A DNA stretch of 64,000 bases from an uncultured Bariatricus sp. (GCA_934320645.1 CAKRFP010000008.1:1-64000); one strand, 5' to 3'. Positions 51,757 through 61,601 are shown, numbered from the stretch's first letter. Notes: generated by a model not told the origin, from the sequence alone. Numbers and translations are program-made.

Positions 51757-52260
51757 ATGGTGAAGTCGGGAAAATTTAAATATGAAGACTTCTCAAGAGA
51801 GAACATGCCGGTACAGCTTTTGCTTGCACAGGTGGGGCATATGTATAAATGGTATGTAGGAAAACTGATGAAAGATACGCAGATGAAGCCGGGACAGGCA
51901 GGAATTCTGGTAATTTTGCAGATGATAGGACCAATGTCCCAGAGAGAGCTTGCTGACCGGATCCATATTACGCCACCATCTGTGAATGTAGCTGTCCAAA
52001 AGCTGGAGAAGCTCGGATATGTGCGCAAAGAGCAGGACGAGAAAGACCAGCGCATGACGAAGATCCATCTTACAGATTGTGGAGAGAAAACGATTGAAAA
52101 CATGCATGATATTATTCAAAGGACGGAAGATACTCTTCTTAAGAATATGAGCACAGAAGAAAAAATACTGTGCCGAAGACTTCTATTGCAGATGAGTGAC
52201 AATCTTTTTCAAGAAAAGGCCTTCAGAGAAATGCCTTGTAAAAGTCCATTTGAACAATAA
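51757..52260 (+). CDS. MarR family transcriptional regulator
   Basis: 167 residues. The winged helix is visible: PGQAGILVILQMIGPMSQRELADRIHITPPSVNVAVQKLEKLGYVRKEQ and the wing DEKDQRMTKIHLTDCG; helices at both ends form the dimer. MarR proteins of this arrangement repress an adjacent exporter operon until a drug or metabolite binds. AGGAGGT lies four bases before the ATG. It precedes a two-gene ABC exporter in one probable operon, with palindromes at its promoter. Confidence 0.93.
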   Translation: MVKSGKFKYEDFSRENMPVQLLLAQVGHMYKWYVGKLMKDTQMKPGQAGILVILQMIGPMSQRELADRIHITPPSVNVAVQKLEKLGYVRKEQDEKDQRMTKIHLTDCGEKTIENMHDIIQRTEDTLLKNMSTEEKILCRRLLLQMSDNLFQEKAFREMPCKSPFEQ

Positions 52261-52292
52261 AAATAATTATTAAGAAAGGAAATAATTGCTAT

Positions 52293-54686
52293 ATGAAAAA
52301 ATTATTTAAGCATCTGAAGCCATATGCAGCAACTATAGCAGTGATCGTTATGGTTTTGATCGTTCAGGCATACTGCGATCTGTCATTGCCTTCTTATACT
52401 TCAGACATCGTCAATGTCGGAATCCAGCAGGGAGGAATCGACGAGGATATTCCGGATGCAATTGCAGAAAAAGAGATGGATAAGTTGCTTCTTTTTGTTT
52501 CAGAAAAAGATCAGCAGACGGTGCTGGATGCCTATGAGAAGAAAGAATCCGGCACTGGTTATGATTATGATGGCGCTGTATACATTTTGAAAGATTCTGT
52601 GAAGAAGGATGAAGACAAATCCGGAAAGATCTTTGATATTCTCGGAAAACCAATGCTTCTGACTTATGGATTTGAATCTGGAAGTGATACAACGAAGAAG
52701 ATGGAAGAATCCATGAAAGAAAATATGATTTCTTCTATAGAGGAACAGGCTGAAAAACAGGCAGAGAGTATGCAGTCCCAGATGACAGATGAGCAGAAAG
52801 AAGCACTTGCGGCAAATCCGGATCTTGCCAAGAAACAGCAGGATGAAATGCAGAAAAAGATTGATGAACAGGTGAAAAAGATCGAAAATGCAGATATCTT
52901 TGAGATCCTGAACATGATACCGGATGAACAGAGAGCAGACGTTATTGATAAGATTTCAGAAAAAATGGACGATATGCCGGATACCATGCTGGAACAGGCA
53001 GCAACTTCATTTATTAAAGAAACCTACAGTGTTCTGGGTGTGAATACCGATAAGCTCCAGAACAGATATATTTTAACAACTGGCGGTAAGATGCTTGCCC
53101 TTGCATTTTTAGGAATGATTGTAAGTGTACTTGTCGGACTTCTTGCATCAAGAGTTGCGGCAAGTACAGGACGTGATCTGAGAGGAAAGGTATTCAAAAA
53201 AGTTGTTGGATTTTCCAATGCAGAATTTGACAAGTTCTCAACAGCATCGCTGATCACAAGAAGTACCAATGATATCCAGCAGATCCAGATGCTTGCAGTT
53301 ATGCTTCTGAGAATGGTTATGTATGCACCGATCATGGCAATCGGAGGAGTTTTCAAGGTTCTTCATACGAATGTCAGCATGTCATGGATCATCGTACTTG
53401 GGGTAATCCTGATCGTGATGGTTGTTGCTGTATTATTTATTGTGGCAATACCAAAATTCAAGATTCTGCAGAACCTGGTTGACAGACTGAACCTTGTTAC
53501 CCGTGAGATCCTTACCGGACTTCCGGTTATCCGTGCATTCAGTACAGAAAAGCATGAAGAAGAACGATTTGATAAAGCGAACAGAGATCTGACAAGAACC
53601 AACTTATTCGTAAACCGTGCCATGACATTTATGATGCCGATGATGATGCTGATCATGAACGGAATTACTATACTGATCGTATGGAGCGGCGCACATGGTG
53701 TCAATGACGGACAGATGCAGGTTGGAGATATGATGGCATTTATCCAGTATACAATGCAGATCATCATGTCCTTCCTTATGATCTGCATGGTTTCCATTAT
53801 GCTTCCAAGAGCAGCCGTTGCAGCAGAACGTGTGGATGAGATCCTGACAAGCAGGACAGCGATCGAAGATCCGAAAACACCGGAAAAACTGGAAGAATCC
53901 AGAAAAGGCGAAGTAAAATTTGACCACGTATCCTTCCGTTATCCGGGAGCAGAAGAAGACGTACTTCATGATATCAGCTTTACAGCAAAACCGGGACAGA
54001 CAACGGCGATCATCGGAAGTACCGGTAGTGGTAAATCTACGATGATCAACCTGATTCCAAGATTCTATGATGTAACAGAAGGTACGATCACATTGGATGG
54101 AAAAGATATCCGCACCATTTCACAGCATGATCTGCGGGATGAGCTTGGATACGTTCCACAGAAAGGTGTACTTTTCTCAGGAACAATTGAGTCCAATATT
54201 CTGTACGGCAATCCGGATGGTTCCGAAGCCGAGATGAAGAAAGCAGCGGAAATTGCACAGGCAACCGAATTTATCGAAGAAAAACATAAGAAATATAACA
54301 GCCCGATCGCGCAGGGAGGATCCAATGTATCCGGAGGTCAGAAGCAGCGTCTGTCCATTGCACGTGCGATCGCAAAAAATCCGAAGGTTTATATTTTTGA
54401 CGACAGTTTTTCAGCACTGGATTATAAGACGGACGTGGCACTTCGTGCGGCGCTGAAAGAAAACACACAGGACAGCACAGTGATCATCGTAGCGCAGAGA
54501 ATCAGTACGATCCTGCATGCAGAGCAGATCATTGTCCTGGATGATGGAAAAGTTGCAGGAATCGGAACGCATAAAGAACTTCTGAAATCCTGTGAGGCTT
54601 ATTATCAGATTGCTTCATCCCAGCTTTCAGAAGCAGAGCTGGCAAGAGACTTGAATGATGAGACTGACGGAAAGGAGGAAGCATAG
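52293..54686 (+). CDS. Heterodimeric ABC exporter subunit with degenerate ATP site and large extracytoplasmic insert
   Basis: 797 residues. After the first membrane helix (residues 10-30) comes an insert of about 200 residues, predicted outside the membrane, rich in Gln, Lys and Glu with coiled-coil stretches (EEQAEKQAESMQSQMTDEQK). Five more helices follow from about 265. The nucleotide-binding domain has Walker A GSTGSGKST, signature VSGGQKQRLS and Walker B VYIFDDSFSALD, where Asp replaces the catalytic Glu. The H-loop position reads VAQRIS (Gln for His). This is the non-hydrolysing half of a heterodimer with the next gene. Confidence 0.93.
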   Translation: MKKLFKHLKPYAATIAVIVMVLIVQAYCDLSLPSYTSDIVNVGIQQGGIDEDIPDAIAEKEMDKLLLFVSEKDQQTVLDAYEKKESGTGYDYDGAVYILKDSVKKDEDKSGKIFDILGKPMLLTYGFESGSDTTKKMEESMKENMISSIEEQAEKQAESMQSQMTDEQKEALAANPDLAKKQQDEMQKKIDEQVKKIENADIFEILNMIPDEQRADVIDKISEKMDDMPDTMLEQAATSFIKETYSVLGVNTDKLQNRYILTTGGKMLALAFLGMIVSVLVGLLASRVAASTGRDLRGKVFKKVVGFSNAEFDKFSTASLITRSTNDIQQIQMLAVMLLRMVMYAPIMAIGGVFKVLHTNVSMSWIIVLGVILIVMVVAVLFIVAIPKFKILQNLVDRLNLVTREILTGLPVIRAFSTEKHEEERFDKANRDLTRTNLFVNRAMTFMMPMMMLIMNGITILIVWSGAHGVNDGQMQVGDMMAFIQYTMQIIMSFLMICMVSIMLPRAAVAAERVDEILTSRTAIEDPKTPEKLEESRKGEVKFDHVSFRYPGAEEDVLHDISFTAKPGQTTAIIGSTGSGKSTMINLIPRFYDVTEGTITLDGKDIRTISQHDLRDELGYVPQKGVLFSGTIESNILYGNPDGSEAEMKKAAEIAQATEFIEEKHKKYNSPIAQGGSNVSGGQKQRLSIARAIAKNPKVYIFDDSFSALDYKTDVALRAALKENTQDSTVIIVAQRISTILHAEQIIVLDDGKVAGIGTHKELLKSCEAYYQIASSQLSEAELARDLNDETDGKEEA

Positions 54687-54687
54687 T

Positions 54688-56535
54688 ATGAGTAATCAGC
54701 CAAGAAGAAGAGGACCTATGGGCGGTGGACATGGAAGAATGGGAACCGGCGAAAAAGCAAAAGATTTCAAAGGTACTATGAAGAAACTTTTTACTTACCT
54801 TAGTGAATATAAAATCGGTATTTTCTTTGTTATGATATTCGCAATCGAAAGTACAGTTTTCAATATTATTGGACCAAAGGTTCTCGGAAAAGCGACGACC
54901 GAAATTTTCAAAGGTCTGGTCGGAAAAGTATCCGGTGGCAGCGGAATTGATTTTACAAAGATTGGTAAAATCCTGTTAACTTTATTGTGTCTGTACGTGA
55001 TCAGCGCATGTTTCTCCTTTATCCAGGGATATATCATGACAGGCGTATCACAGAAGCTGACCTATCGCATGCGAAAAGAAATTTCTGAAAAGATCAACCG
55101 TATGCCGATGAATTATTTTGATACGACTACACACGGTGAGGTACTTTCCAGAGTAACCAATGACGTAGATACTCTGAGCCAGAGCCTGAACCAGAGTGCA
55201 ACCCAGATGATCACATCCGTGACAACAATCATCGGTGTACTGATCATGATGCTCAGTATCAGTCCGCTGATGACCGTGATCGCACTTCTGATCCTGCCGG
55301 TATCTATGGTACTGATTTCTGTAATCGTAAAACACTCACAGAAATACTTCAAAAGCCAGCAGGAATATCTGGGACATATCAATGGTCAGGTAGAAGAAGT
55401 ATATGGCGGACATAATATTGTCAAAGCATTCAATAAAGAAGAAGATGTGATCCGCGAATTTGATGAGACTAATGATATCCTGTTCCGTTCTGCATGGAAA
55501 TCACAGTTCCTTTCCGGAATGATGATGCCAATCATGCAGTTTGTCGGAAACCTTGGATATGTAGGAGTTTCTATCTTAGGAGGTTACCTTGCAATCAAAC
55601 AGACCATCGAAGTTGGAGATATCCAGTCATTTATCCAGTATGTAAGATCCTTTACACAGCCGATCCAGCAGGTTGCGCAGGTGGCAAATATGCTCCAGTC
55701 GACAGCCGCTGCATCCGAGAGGGTATTTGAATTCCTGGACGAAAAAGAAGAAGACCAGTTTGCTGAAAATCCAGTATCTGTAGAAGGATTACAGGGAAAT
55801 GTAGAATTTGAACACGTACACTTCGGATACAATCCGGAGCATATCATCATCAATGATTTCTCTGCAAAAGTAAAAGAAGGTCAGAAGATCGCCATCGTAG
55901 GACCGACAGGAGCCGGAAAGACAACCATGATCAAACTGCTGATGCGTTTTTATGATGTCAACAGCGGGGCAATCAAGATCGATGGACACAACATCAAAGA
56001 CTTCAACCGGAGCGAACTCAGGCAGATGTTCGGAATGGTACTTCAGGATACCTGGCTGTTCAGCGGAAGCATCGAAGATAACATCAAATACGGAAAACTC
56101 GATGCCACCCACGAAGAAGTCGTAGCAGCAGCCAAAGCTGCCCACGTACATCGTTTCGTCCAGACTCTTCCAAGCGGATACAACATGATCCTCAACGAAG
56201 AAGCCAGCAACGTATCCCAGGGTCAGAAACAGCTCCTCACGATCGCCAGAGCCATCCTGGCTGATCCAAAGATTCTGATCCTAGACGAAGCCACCAGCTC
56301 CGTAGACACCAGAACCGAAGTCCAGATCCAGAAAGCCATGGATAACCTCATGAAAGGCAGAACCAGCTTCGTAATCGCCCACCGACTTTCAACCATCAGA
56401 GATGCAGATCTCATATTGGTAATGAAAGACGGCGATATCATAGAGCAAGGGAACCATGAAGAATTACTTGAGAAGAATGGGTTTTATGCGGAATTGTATA
56501 ATTCGCAGTTTGAAAACGCTACAAGCTGTGCATAA
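54688..56535 (+). CDS. Heterodimeric ABC exporter subunit with canonical ATP site
   Basis: 615 residues. A basic, glycine-rich N terminus (MSNQPRRRGPMGGGHGRMG) precedes six membrane helices and the nucleotide-binding domain: Walker A GPTGAGKTT, a degenerate signature NVSQGQKQLL, Walker B ILILDEATSSVD with the catalytic Glu, and H-loop IAHRLS. Paired with the previous subunit this gives one competent and one degenerate ATP site, as in TM287/288-type exporters. The start has AAAGGAGG and lies one base after the previous stop. Codon use shifts to more C-ending codons after about 56000. Confidence 0.94.
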   Translation: MSNQPRRRGPMGGGHGRMGTGEKAKDFKGTMKKLFTYLSEYKIGIFFVMIFAIESTVFNIIGPKVLGKATTEIFKGLVGKVSGGSGIDFTKIGKILLTLLCLYVISACFSFIQGYIMTGVSQKLTYRMRKEISEKINRMPMNYFDTTTHGEVLSRVTNDVDTLSQSLNQSATQMITSVTTIIGVLIMMLSISPLMTVIALLILPVSMVLISVIVKHSQKYFKSQQEYLGHINGQVEEVYGGHNIVKAFNKEEDVIREFDETNDILFRSAWKSQFLSGMMMPIMQFVGNLGYVGVSILGGYLAIKQTIEVGDIQSFIQYVRSFTQPIQQVAQVANMLQSTAAASERVFEFLDEKEEDQFAENPVSVEGLQGNVEFEHVHFGYNPEHIIINDFSAKVKEGQKIAIVGPTGAGKTTMIKLLMRFYDVNSGAIKIDGHNIKDFNRSELRQMFGMVLQDTWLFSGSIEDNIKYGKLDATHEEVVAAAKAAHVHRFVQTLPSGYNMILNEEASNVSQGQKQLLTIARAILADPKILILDEATSSVDTRTEVQIQKAMDNLMKGRTSFVIAHRLSTIRDADLILVMKDGDIIEQGNHEELLEKNGFYAELYNSQFENATSCA

Positions 56536-56544
56536 AAATGGAAA

Positions 56545-56586
56545 GATGCCGAAAATCATGCTCGCATGATTTTCGGCATCTTTTTA
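56545..56586 (+). terminator. Terminator of the MarR/ABC operon
   Basis: GATGCCGAAAATCATG pairs perfectly with CATGATTTTCGGCATC (16 bp) around CTCG, then five T. Confidence 0.93.
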
Positions 56587-56594
56587 TTTTTATA

Positions 56595-56760
56595 TAGAGC
56601 GCCAGCTCTCATTCGGATGATGCGACAGCATTAGCCGAATGCAGCACAGCGTATGTGTCGGGGCAAAAGAGTAGAGTGCATCATTCCACAAACTAATCAA
56701 TCTCCAGCGGAACAGGAGCTTCAGCTCCGCTTCCCGCGCCTGTCTTGCGTTCCCTAAATT
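56595..56760. other. GC-rich intergenic stretch with several hairpins
   Basis: No reading frame is supported. Hairpins: AGAGC/GCTCT near 56596, ATTCGG/CCGAAT at about 56611-56640, and GCGGA/TCCGC at about 56707-56730. The 12-mer AGCCGAATGCAG at 56633-56644 also occurs at 30610-30621, just before array A. Possibly a degraded intergenic repeat. Confidence 0.4.
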
Positions 56761-56802
56761 TAATTCAATTATTTTCCAACATCTCTAGCAACGCCGAATT
56801 TG

Positions 56803-57051
56803 TTGATTTATTTATGATTTCTGTAATTTTCAATCAACCAGATTAAACGAATTTGTTGATCTGTTTTTAATTTCTGAAATTCTAAATCAACGCTATCTGC
56901 ATATTTCGTTGATTAGCTTTGAATTTTACAGTATCTAAGTCAATAAAATATTCTTATTCTGTTGACTTGTTTTTGAGTTTTATAGTATCTAGATCAATAA
57001 TAGTTCCTTATTTCGTTGATTCATTTTCGGCTTTTAAGTTTTGCAATCATT
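56803..57051. repeat. Array B: five degenerate 53-bp units of the same family as array A
   Basis: TTGA starts at 56803, 56856, 56909 and 56962 (53 bases apart) and 57016 (54). The cores are 36-37 bp and end ATCAAC, ATCAAC, GTCAAT, ATCAAT and a decayed AATCATT. Unit 1 (TTGATTTATTTATGATTTCT, then GTAATTTTCAATCAAC) closely matches array A units. No reading frame. Confidence 0.82.
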
Positions 57052-57123
57052 TTTTTCAGTATAACGCATGTAAAAATGTGTATCAATGAAGCAAAAAATA
57101 AATATGAAAAACTGTAAAAAATA

Positions 57124-57152
57124 TTGCCATCAATAAAAATCATATATATGAT
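57124..57152 (+). promoter_or_regulatory. Probable promoter of the small membrane protein
   Basis: TTGCCA (57124-57129), 17 bases, TATGAT (57147-57152). Moderate match. Confidence 0.45.
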
Positions 57153-57182
57153 ATTTATAAAGAACAAAGGAGGTTTAAAATA

Positions 57183-57653
57183 ATGCCTATGAAAAAAAGA
57201 TTATCCAGTTCCATTGGTACTATTATTGTTCTCTGTGCGATAATCATAATATCGTTGCAGAAATATCAGCCGGACAAAGAAGTAATTACTACTTTCATAT
57301 ATGAATGGCTAAATGACGATTCCAGGGCAGAGACAGAATACAAAAAAATTCTGGAAACCGGAAGTGATAATCAATCCTTATCTCAGCCTTTGCAAAAATA
57401 CTTCATAACAGAAGCGGCATTCCAATCTTTCTTAGAGACATTTTATTATTTACCAGTAAAAATTCTGCAACAATACGATTCCTACAATTTAATAGACATT
57501 AACATAACAAAAGAATCTAATAGTTACTTTGTAAAAGTAGACTTAGAATTGATAAAAGAAGAAAAATCAAAGAATCATTCCATCACAATAAAAATTCAAA
57601 TGGATCATAAAAAGTTTACCTATTTTACCATCACAGAAGGAAAAGAAATTTAA
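57183..57653 (+). CDS. Membrane-anchored small protein of unknown function
   Basis: 156 residues. One N-terminal hydrophobic helix (SIGTIIVLCAIIIISLQ, residues 10-26) after a basic start would anchor it with the rest outside. The remainder is alpha/beta with a final set of strands (YFVKVDLELI, HSITIKIQMDHKKFTYFTI). Topology and length recall the lipoprotein at 40975, including a KYF near the middle and alternating strands at the end, but identity is low. AGGAGG precedes the start. AT-rich. Function not recognised. Confidence 0.7.
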   Translation: MPMKKRLSSSIGTIIVLCAIIIISLQKYQPDKEVITTFIYEWLNDDSRAETEYKKILETGSDNQSLSQPLQKYFITEAAFQSFLETFYYLPVKILQQYDSYNLIDINITKESNSYFVKVDLELIKEEKSKNHSITIKIQMDHKKFTYFTITEGKEI

Positions 57654-57731
57654 CACAAATAAGCGGTTGAAAGATAAGAAACAAATAGGATATAATAACC
57701 CATAGATATTCAGGAAGGGAGGAAATCTTTC

Positions 57732-59192
57732 ATGCAAAAAGTAATCAGTATCGGAAAACAGAATTTTGTATCTCTTCGGGAGAATGATTGTTTTTATATT
57801 GATAAAACAGATCTGATCTGTAAGTGGTGGGAATCAAAAGATGAAATTACTTTGATCACCAGACCGCGTAGATTTGGAAAAACATTGAATATGAGTATGC
57901 TGAATTGTTTCTTTTCCAATCAATTTACAGGACGGGAAGACCTTTTTAAAGGATTGGCAGTCTGGAAAAAGGAAAAGTATCGTAAAATGCAAGGAACCTA
58001 TCCGGTAATTTTTCTGAGTTTTGCCGCAATTAAAGGCAGTAATTATGAAGATGCCAGAGATGGGATTATCATGGCGATCAATGAAGCCTATTCAGAACAT
58101 AGGTATCTGCTTGAAAGTAATGAACTTACGGATGGTGAGAGGAAATGCTTTGAAGAGTTAGATTATTATGCAAAAAATCCAGGAATCAAAAAAACAGGTG
58201 GCAAATGATACAATCTGTAATGCGGTAAAAAATCTGGCAAATTGCCTGAGCCGGTATTATAAAAAGAAAGTTATTATTTTGCTGGATGAATATGATACCC
58301 CGATGCAGGAAGCTTATCTCTATGGATATTGGAAAGAATTTACAGCATTTATCAGAAGTTTATTTAATGCAACGTTTAAGACAAATCCATATTTGGAAAG
58401 AGCAATGATGACAGGGATTACACGCGTGGCGAAAGAATCTGTATTTTCAGATTTAAATAATCTTAACGTTGTAACAACGACATCAACGGAGTATGAAACC
58501 TGTTTCGGATTTTCGGAAGAAGAAGTATTTCAGGCGTTAGAAGAGCGTGGGATGAACAATCAGAAAAAGCTTGTAAAGTCCTGGTATGATGGTTTTGTAT
58601 TTGGAAATACGCATGATATCTATAATCCTTGGTCAATTACTAATTTTTTAGATAAAAAACAGGTCCGTCCTTATTGGGCAGATACCAGTTCAAATAGTAT
58701 GATTGATGAACTGATTCGAAAAGCTTCCACAGACATCAAAGAAAAGATGGAAGAATTGCTGCAGGGAAAAGAAATCGTAGTTAATTTTGATGAACAAATC
58801 GTATTTGAGCAGCTTGATCAAGATGAGAAGGCAATCTGGAGCCTGATGCTGGTAAGTGGTTATCTGAAAGCAGAGCAGATAGAATATCGGGGCGTTTTGT
58901 TAGAGCCATGGTATCATCTGCGAATCACCAATCTGGAAACAACAGCAATGTTTACAACTATGTTTAAAGGATGGTTCGCAAAGAATCAATCCAATTATAA
59001 TCAGTTCATGAAGGCATTATTAAGTGATGATATAGATGCTATGAACTATCGTTGGAAGACACTGTGCAGACGGCACTGACACAGATTAAAGAAAAATGTT
59101 ATGATGCAGAACTATATGACAGAGGTCTAAAAAAAGAAGAGATTCATCATTATGGTTTTGCATTTGAAGGAAAAAAAGTATTGATAGGATAA
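57732..59192 (+). pseudogene. Broken AAA-ATPase-like / PD-(D/E)XK nuclease-family gene
   Basis: Two lesions are visible. The first frame (57732-58208) has the AAA-like start FVSLRENDCFYIDKTDLI and the P-loop-like RPRRFGKTLNMSML. At an A7 run (58188-58194) one extra base shifts the frame; the protein continues in the frame of 58168-59079 with IILLDEYDTPMQEAY (Walker B-like), MMTGITRVAKES, SWYDGF, and YNPWSI. Near 59045-59055 the frame changes again and the text jumps to TVQTALTQIKEKCYDAE...HHYGFAFEGKKVLIG, the family C terminus. About 90 residues that should hold the nuclease core are missing. These genes are multicopy in gut anaerobes and their role is unknown. Confidence 0.85.
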
Positions 59193-59199
59193 AAAGAAG

Positions 59200-59253
59200 A
59201 AAGTCAAACTGCTATTGCGATTTAAAATTTTTTCATATAGCAGTTTGACTTTA
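59200..59253. terminator. Bidirectional terminator between the broken nuclease gene and the ABC importer operon
   Basis: AAGTCAAACTGCTAT (59201-59215) pairs with ATAGCAGTTTGACTT (59237-59251) with flanking A and T runs. Confidence 0.85.
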
Positions 59254-59266
59254 TCCGTTTTATAGA

Positions 59267-59944
59267 TTAATGTAAATAAAATCCCAGATCCAATATACAT
59301 TCCGGAGGCAGATATTCTCGCGGAATATTCACAAGTGCAGTAATTTTCCATAAGATACCAAATCCAATCAGAATGAGTAGCATTCCTCTGACACATTTTC
59401 TATAATCTCCGGCAGGAAACTTATACAAATCTTTAATTCCAAAAGCAAAGATAAAAATTAAAATCAGGACGGTTATTCCAAACAAAAAGAAAAAAGATTT
59501 TTGCTTTTCTAAAATACGTCTGTTTTCACCAGACTGTTTTTTATGTTCCCCTTCCTGATCGATGGTGACTTCATCTCCATCTTTTAATGGATATGTAGAC
59601 CATTTTATGATCTGCAAAAGTTGTCCTTTTTCATCTTTTTCTTCCGGAAGAAGAATACTATCTGCGGTTATGGAAAGAGGATCGACAGCCTTTGAAAAGG
59701 CGAGAAATTTTGTTCCGAATACTCCTTCTTGCTCTGCCAGATAAAAAATCATATTTGTATCGGTATTATAGCAACTTTTGGGAATACGGATGGTAGAATT
59801 AAGCTTTTCTTCTTCTGTCTGACTGATCGTTGCAATCTCTACAGGTATCTGCATCCATTTTTCTATACGGATGGATAAAATAGTACAGATCATTAAAGAA
59901 ATCAGGATCATACATCCGGCATTCCAGGTTTTCTTTTTCATCAT
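59267..59944 (-). CDS. Membrane protein of unknown function, last gene of ABC importer operon
   Basis: 225 residues. A hydrophobic helix at about 10-27, an extracytoplasmic region of about 120 residues (including TYPLKDGDEVTIDQEGEHKKQ), then two helices near 148-170 and 186-206. No enzyme motif is visible. It starts five bases after the upstream permease stop, so it is translated with the importer. It could be an accessory subunit of the transporter or a sensor; I do not recognise the family. Confidence 0.75.
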   Translation of the reverse strand: MMKKKTWNAGCMILISLMICTILSIRIEKWMQIPVEIATISQTEEEKLNSTIRIPKSCYNTDTNMIFYLAEQEGVFGTKFLAFSKAVDPLSITADSILLPEEKDEKGQLLQIIKWSTYPLKDGDEVTIDQEGEHKKQSGENRRILEKQKSFFFLFGITVLILIFIFAFGIKDLYKFPAGDYRKCVRGMLLILIGFGILWKITALVNIPREYLPPECILDLGFYLH

Positions 59945-59948
59945 TTTA

Positions 59949-60725
59949 TCAACTCCATAAAATATCTTTTAGTCCATCCGTCAATTCTGTATTGTAATAT
60001 AAAAAGAAAAATGTCACTGGAAGTAAACATAGTAGACCACAGACGGATTGAATTCCAACAGCATTTTGATTGAGTGATGCGAGAAAAACAGAAAGGGGAT
60101 AGTCGGTTTCTTTTTCGAGAAAAAGGATAGGTTGTTCAACCATATTCCAGCTTTCTGTAAATACTAATATAAATAATGTGATAACGGCAGGTTTTGAATT
60201 TGGAACTATAATGTAGCGAATCATTTGTAGCTGATTTACGCCATCCATTCTTGCGGCATCAAGTGTAGAATCTGGGATTGCCTGGAAAACGAAAGTAAGC
60301 CATACAGTTCCAAAAGGTGAAAATATTGCAGGGATTATCAAAGCTTTCCAACTGTTTAAAAGTTTTAGTTTTTCTAATAAAATATAATTCGGCAGCAGTG
60401 TTACCTGAATCGGTAAAATCATAAATAGTGCAAATAGTATAAACCAGAATTTTTTCAGAGGAAAAGAATATTTTGCAAATGCTGTTCCTGACATACAGGA
60501 AAAAAGGGTTTGTCCTGCCGCAATCATCAGACACATGGCAAGGCTTCTCCAAAATTTTATCAGATAATCAGATTTTGCCAGAAAAACTTTATAATAATTC
60601 ATCAGAGAAAATCCGGTATCTGAATGAAAAACTGAAAATACAATCAGATAGATAATTGGAAATAAAAAAATAAAGGCTATGATCGAAAAAACAAAGAGCC
60701 GGGTGTACTGTTTGTACTTATGCAT
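59949..60725 (-). CDS. Carbohydrate ABC importer permease (MalG-like)
   Basis: 258 residues, six membrane helices. The EAA loop that contacts the ATPase reads STLDAARMDGVNQLQMIRYIIVP near residues 160-180, matching the MalG type. Its start overlaps the stop of the other permease by eight bases. No ATPase gene is in the operon; such importers often share one MsmK/UgpC-type ATPase encoded elsewhere. Substrate unknown. Confidence 0.9.
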   Translation of the reverse strand: MHKYKQYTRLFVFSIIAFIFLFPIIYLIVFSVFHSDTGFSLMNYYKVFLAKSDYLIKFWRSLAMCLMIAAGQTLFSCMSGTAFAKYSFPLKKFWFILFALFMILPIQVTLLPNYILLEKLKLLNSWKALIIPAIFSPFGTVWLTFVFQAIPDSTLDAARMDGVNQLQMIRYIIVPNSKPAVITLFILVFTESWNMVEQPILFLEKETDYPLSVFLASLNQNAVGIQSVCGLLCLLPVTFFFLYYNTELTDGLKDILWS

Positions 60726-61575
60726 CGGCAGTCCTCCTCTTTAGAAAATAGTATATCATATAGATAAGACCACTTAGAAAAAGAATAAATACGGTAATAA
60801 TAGTTGCACTGGCGGAAACCTTTTGGTAATTCAGATTTTGTAAATTATTATTCATAAAATGTTGTAAAAAATAAATACTGTTGTCTGGATGAGTTCCGCC
60901 AAGTAAAAAGGCTTCTCTGTAGCATTTAAACGCATTCATTATGGAGAGTATTAATGTAAAAAGGATAACCGGAAACAATATAGGACAGGTAATATAATAA
61001 AAGCTCTGCCATTTTCCGGCTCCGTGAAGACTGGCATATTCATAATATTCTTTCGGAATCATCTGAAGTCTGGAAGAATAAATGAAAATATAATATCCAA
61101 CAAATTTCCAGAAATATAAAATACAGATGATCCAAAAAGCGCTTGATGTATGAAGCCAGTCTTTTTCAGGAAGATAAAAAAAGTTTAGTATCAGATTCAA
61201 AAAACCATTATTTTTGAAAAAAAACTGGATGACTAAAACTATAGATGCGATTGGCATGATGATTGGATAAAGAAAAGAGAGTCGGAAAATTTTCTGACCT
61301 TTCGTAATCTGTTGTAAAATTACAGAAATACAGAGAGCTGTCCCTAAAGTAACTGGTATTGTAACAAGCATATATTTACAAGTGTTTTTTACTGCCAGTA
61401 AAAACATTGTATTTTTAAATAGTTCTTTATAATTATCAAGACCTACAAATTCGCGTTTTCCGATACCAAAAGAAACAGAATACCACAAAACAATCAAAAA
61501 TGGGATCAGATAAAAGAAAAGAAATCCTGATATTGCAGGGAAAGCCAGTAAGAATCCCTTCTTCTTTTTTTTCAT
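60718..61575 (-). CDS. Carbohydrate ABC importer permease (MalF-like)
   Basis: 285 residues. A basic start (KKKKKG) and six helices: FLFFYLIPFLIVLWYSVSFG opens the family fold. The EAA loop is EYYEYASLHGAGKWQSFYYITCPILFP near residues 175-200, with Tyr and His at usually small positions. It begins 26 bases after the binding-protein gene and overlaps the second permease. Confidence 0.9.
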   Translation of the reverse strand: MKKKKKGFLLAFPAISGFLFFYLIPFLIVLWYSVSFGIGKREFVGLDNYKELFKNTMFLLAVKNTCKYMLVTIPVTLGTALCISVILQQITKGQKIFRLSFLYPIIMPIASIVLVIQFFFKNNGFLNLILNFFYLPEKDWLHTSSAFWIICILYFWKFVGYYIFIYSSRLQMIPKEYYEYASLHGAGKWQSFYYITCPILFPVILFTLILSIMNAFKCYREAFLLGGTHPDNSIYFLQHFMNNNLQNLNYQKVSASATIITVFILFLSGLIYMIYYFLKRRTADA

Positions 61576-61601
61576 TGCATCACGCTCGCTTTCACTTAAA
61601 A

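Noticed and set aside
57183..57653. Immunity protein for a toxin encoded by the following broken gene
   Set aside because: The next gene belongs to the AAA-like/nuclease family, not a toxin family, and nothing else supports the pairing.
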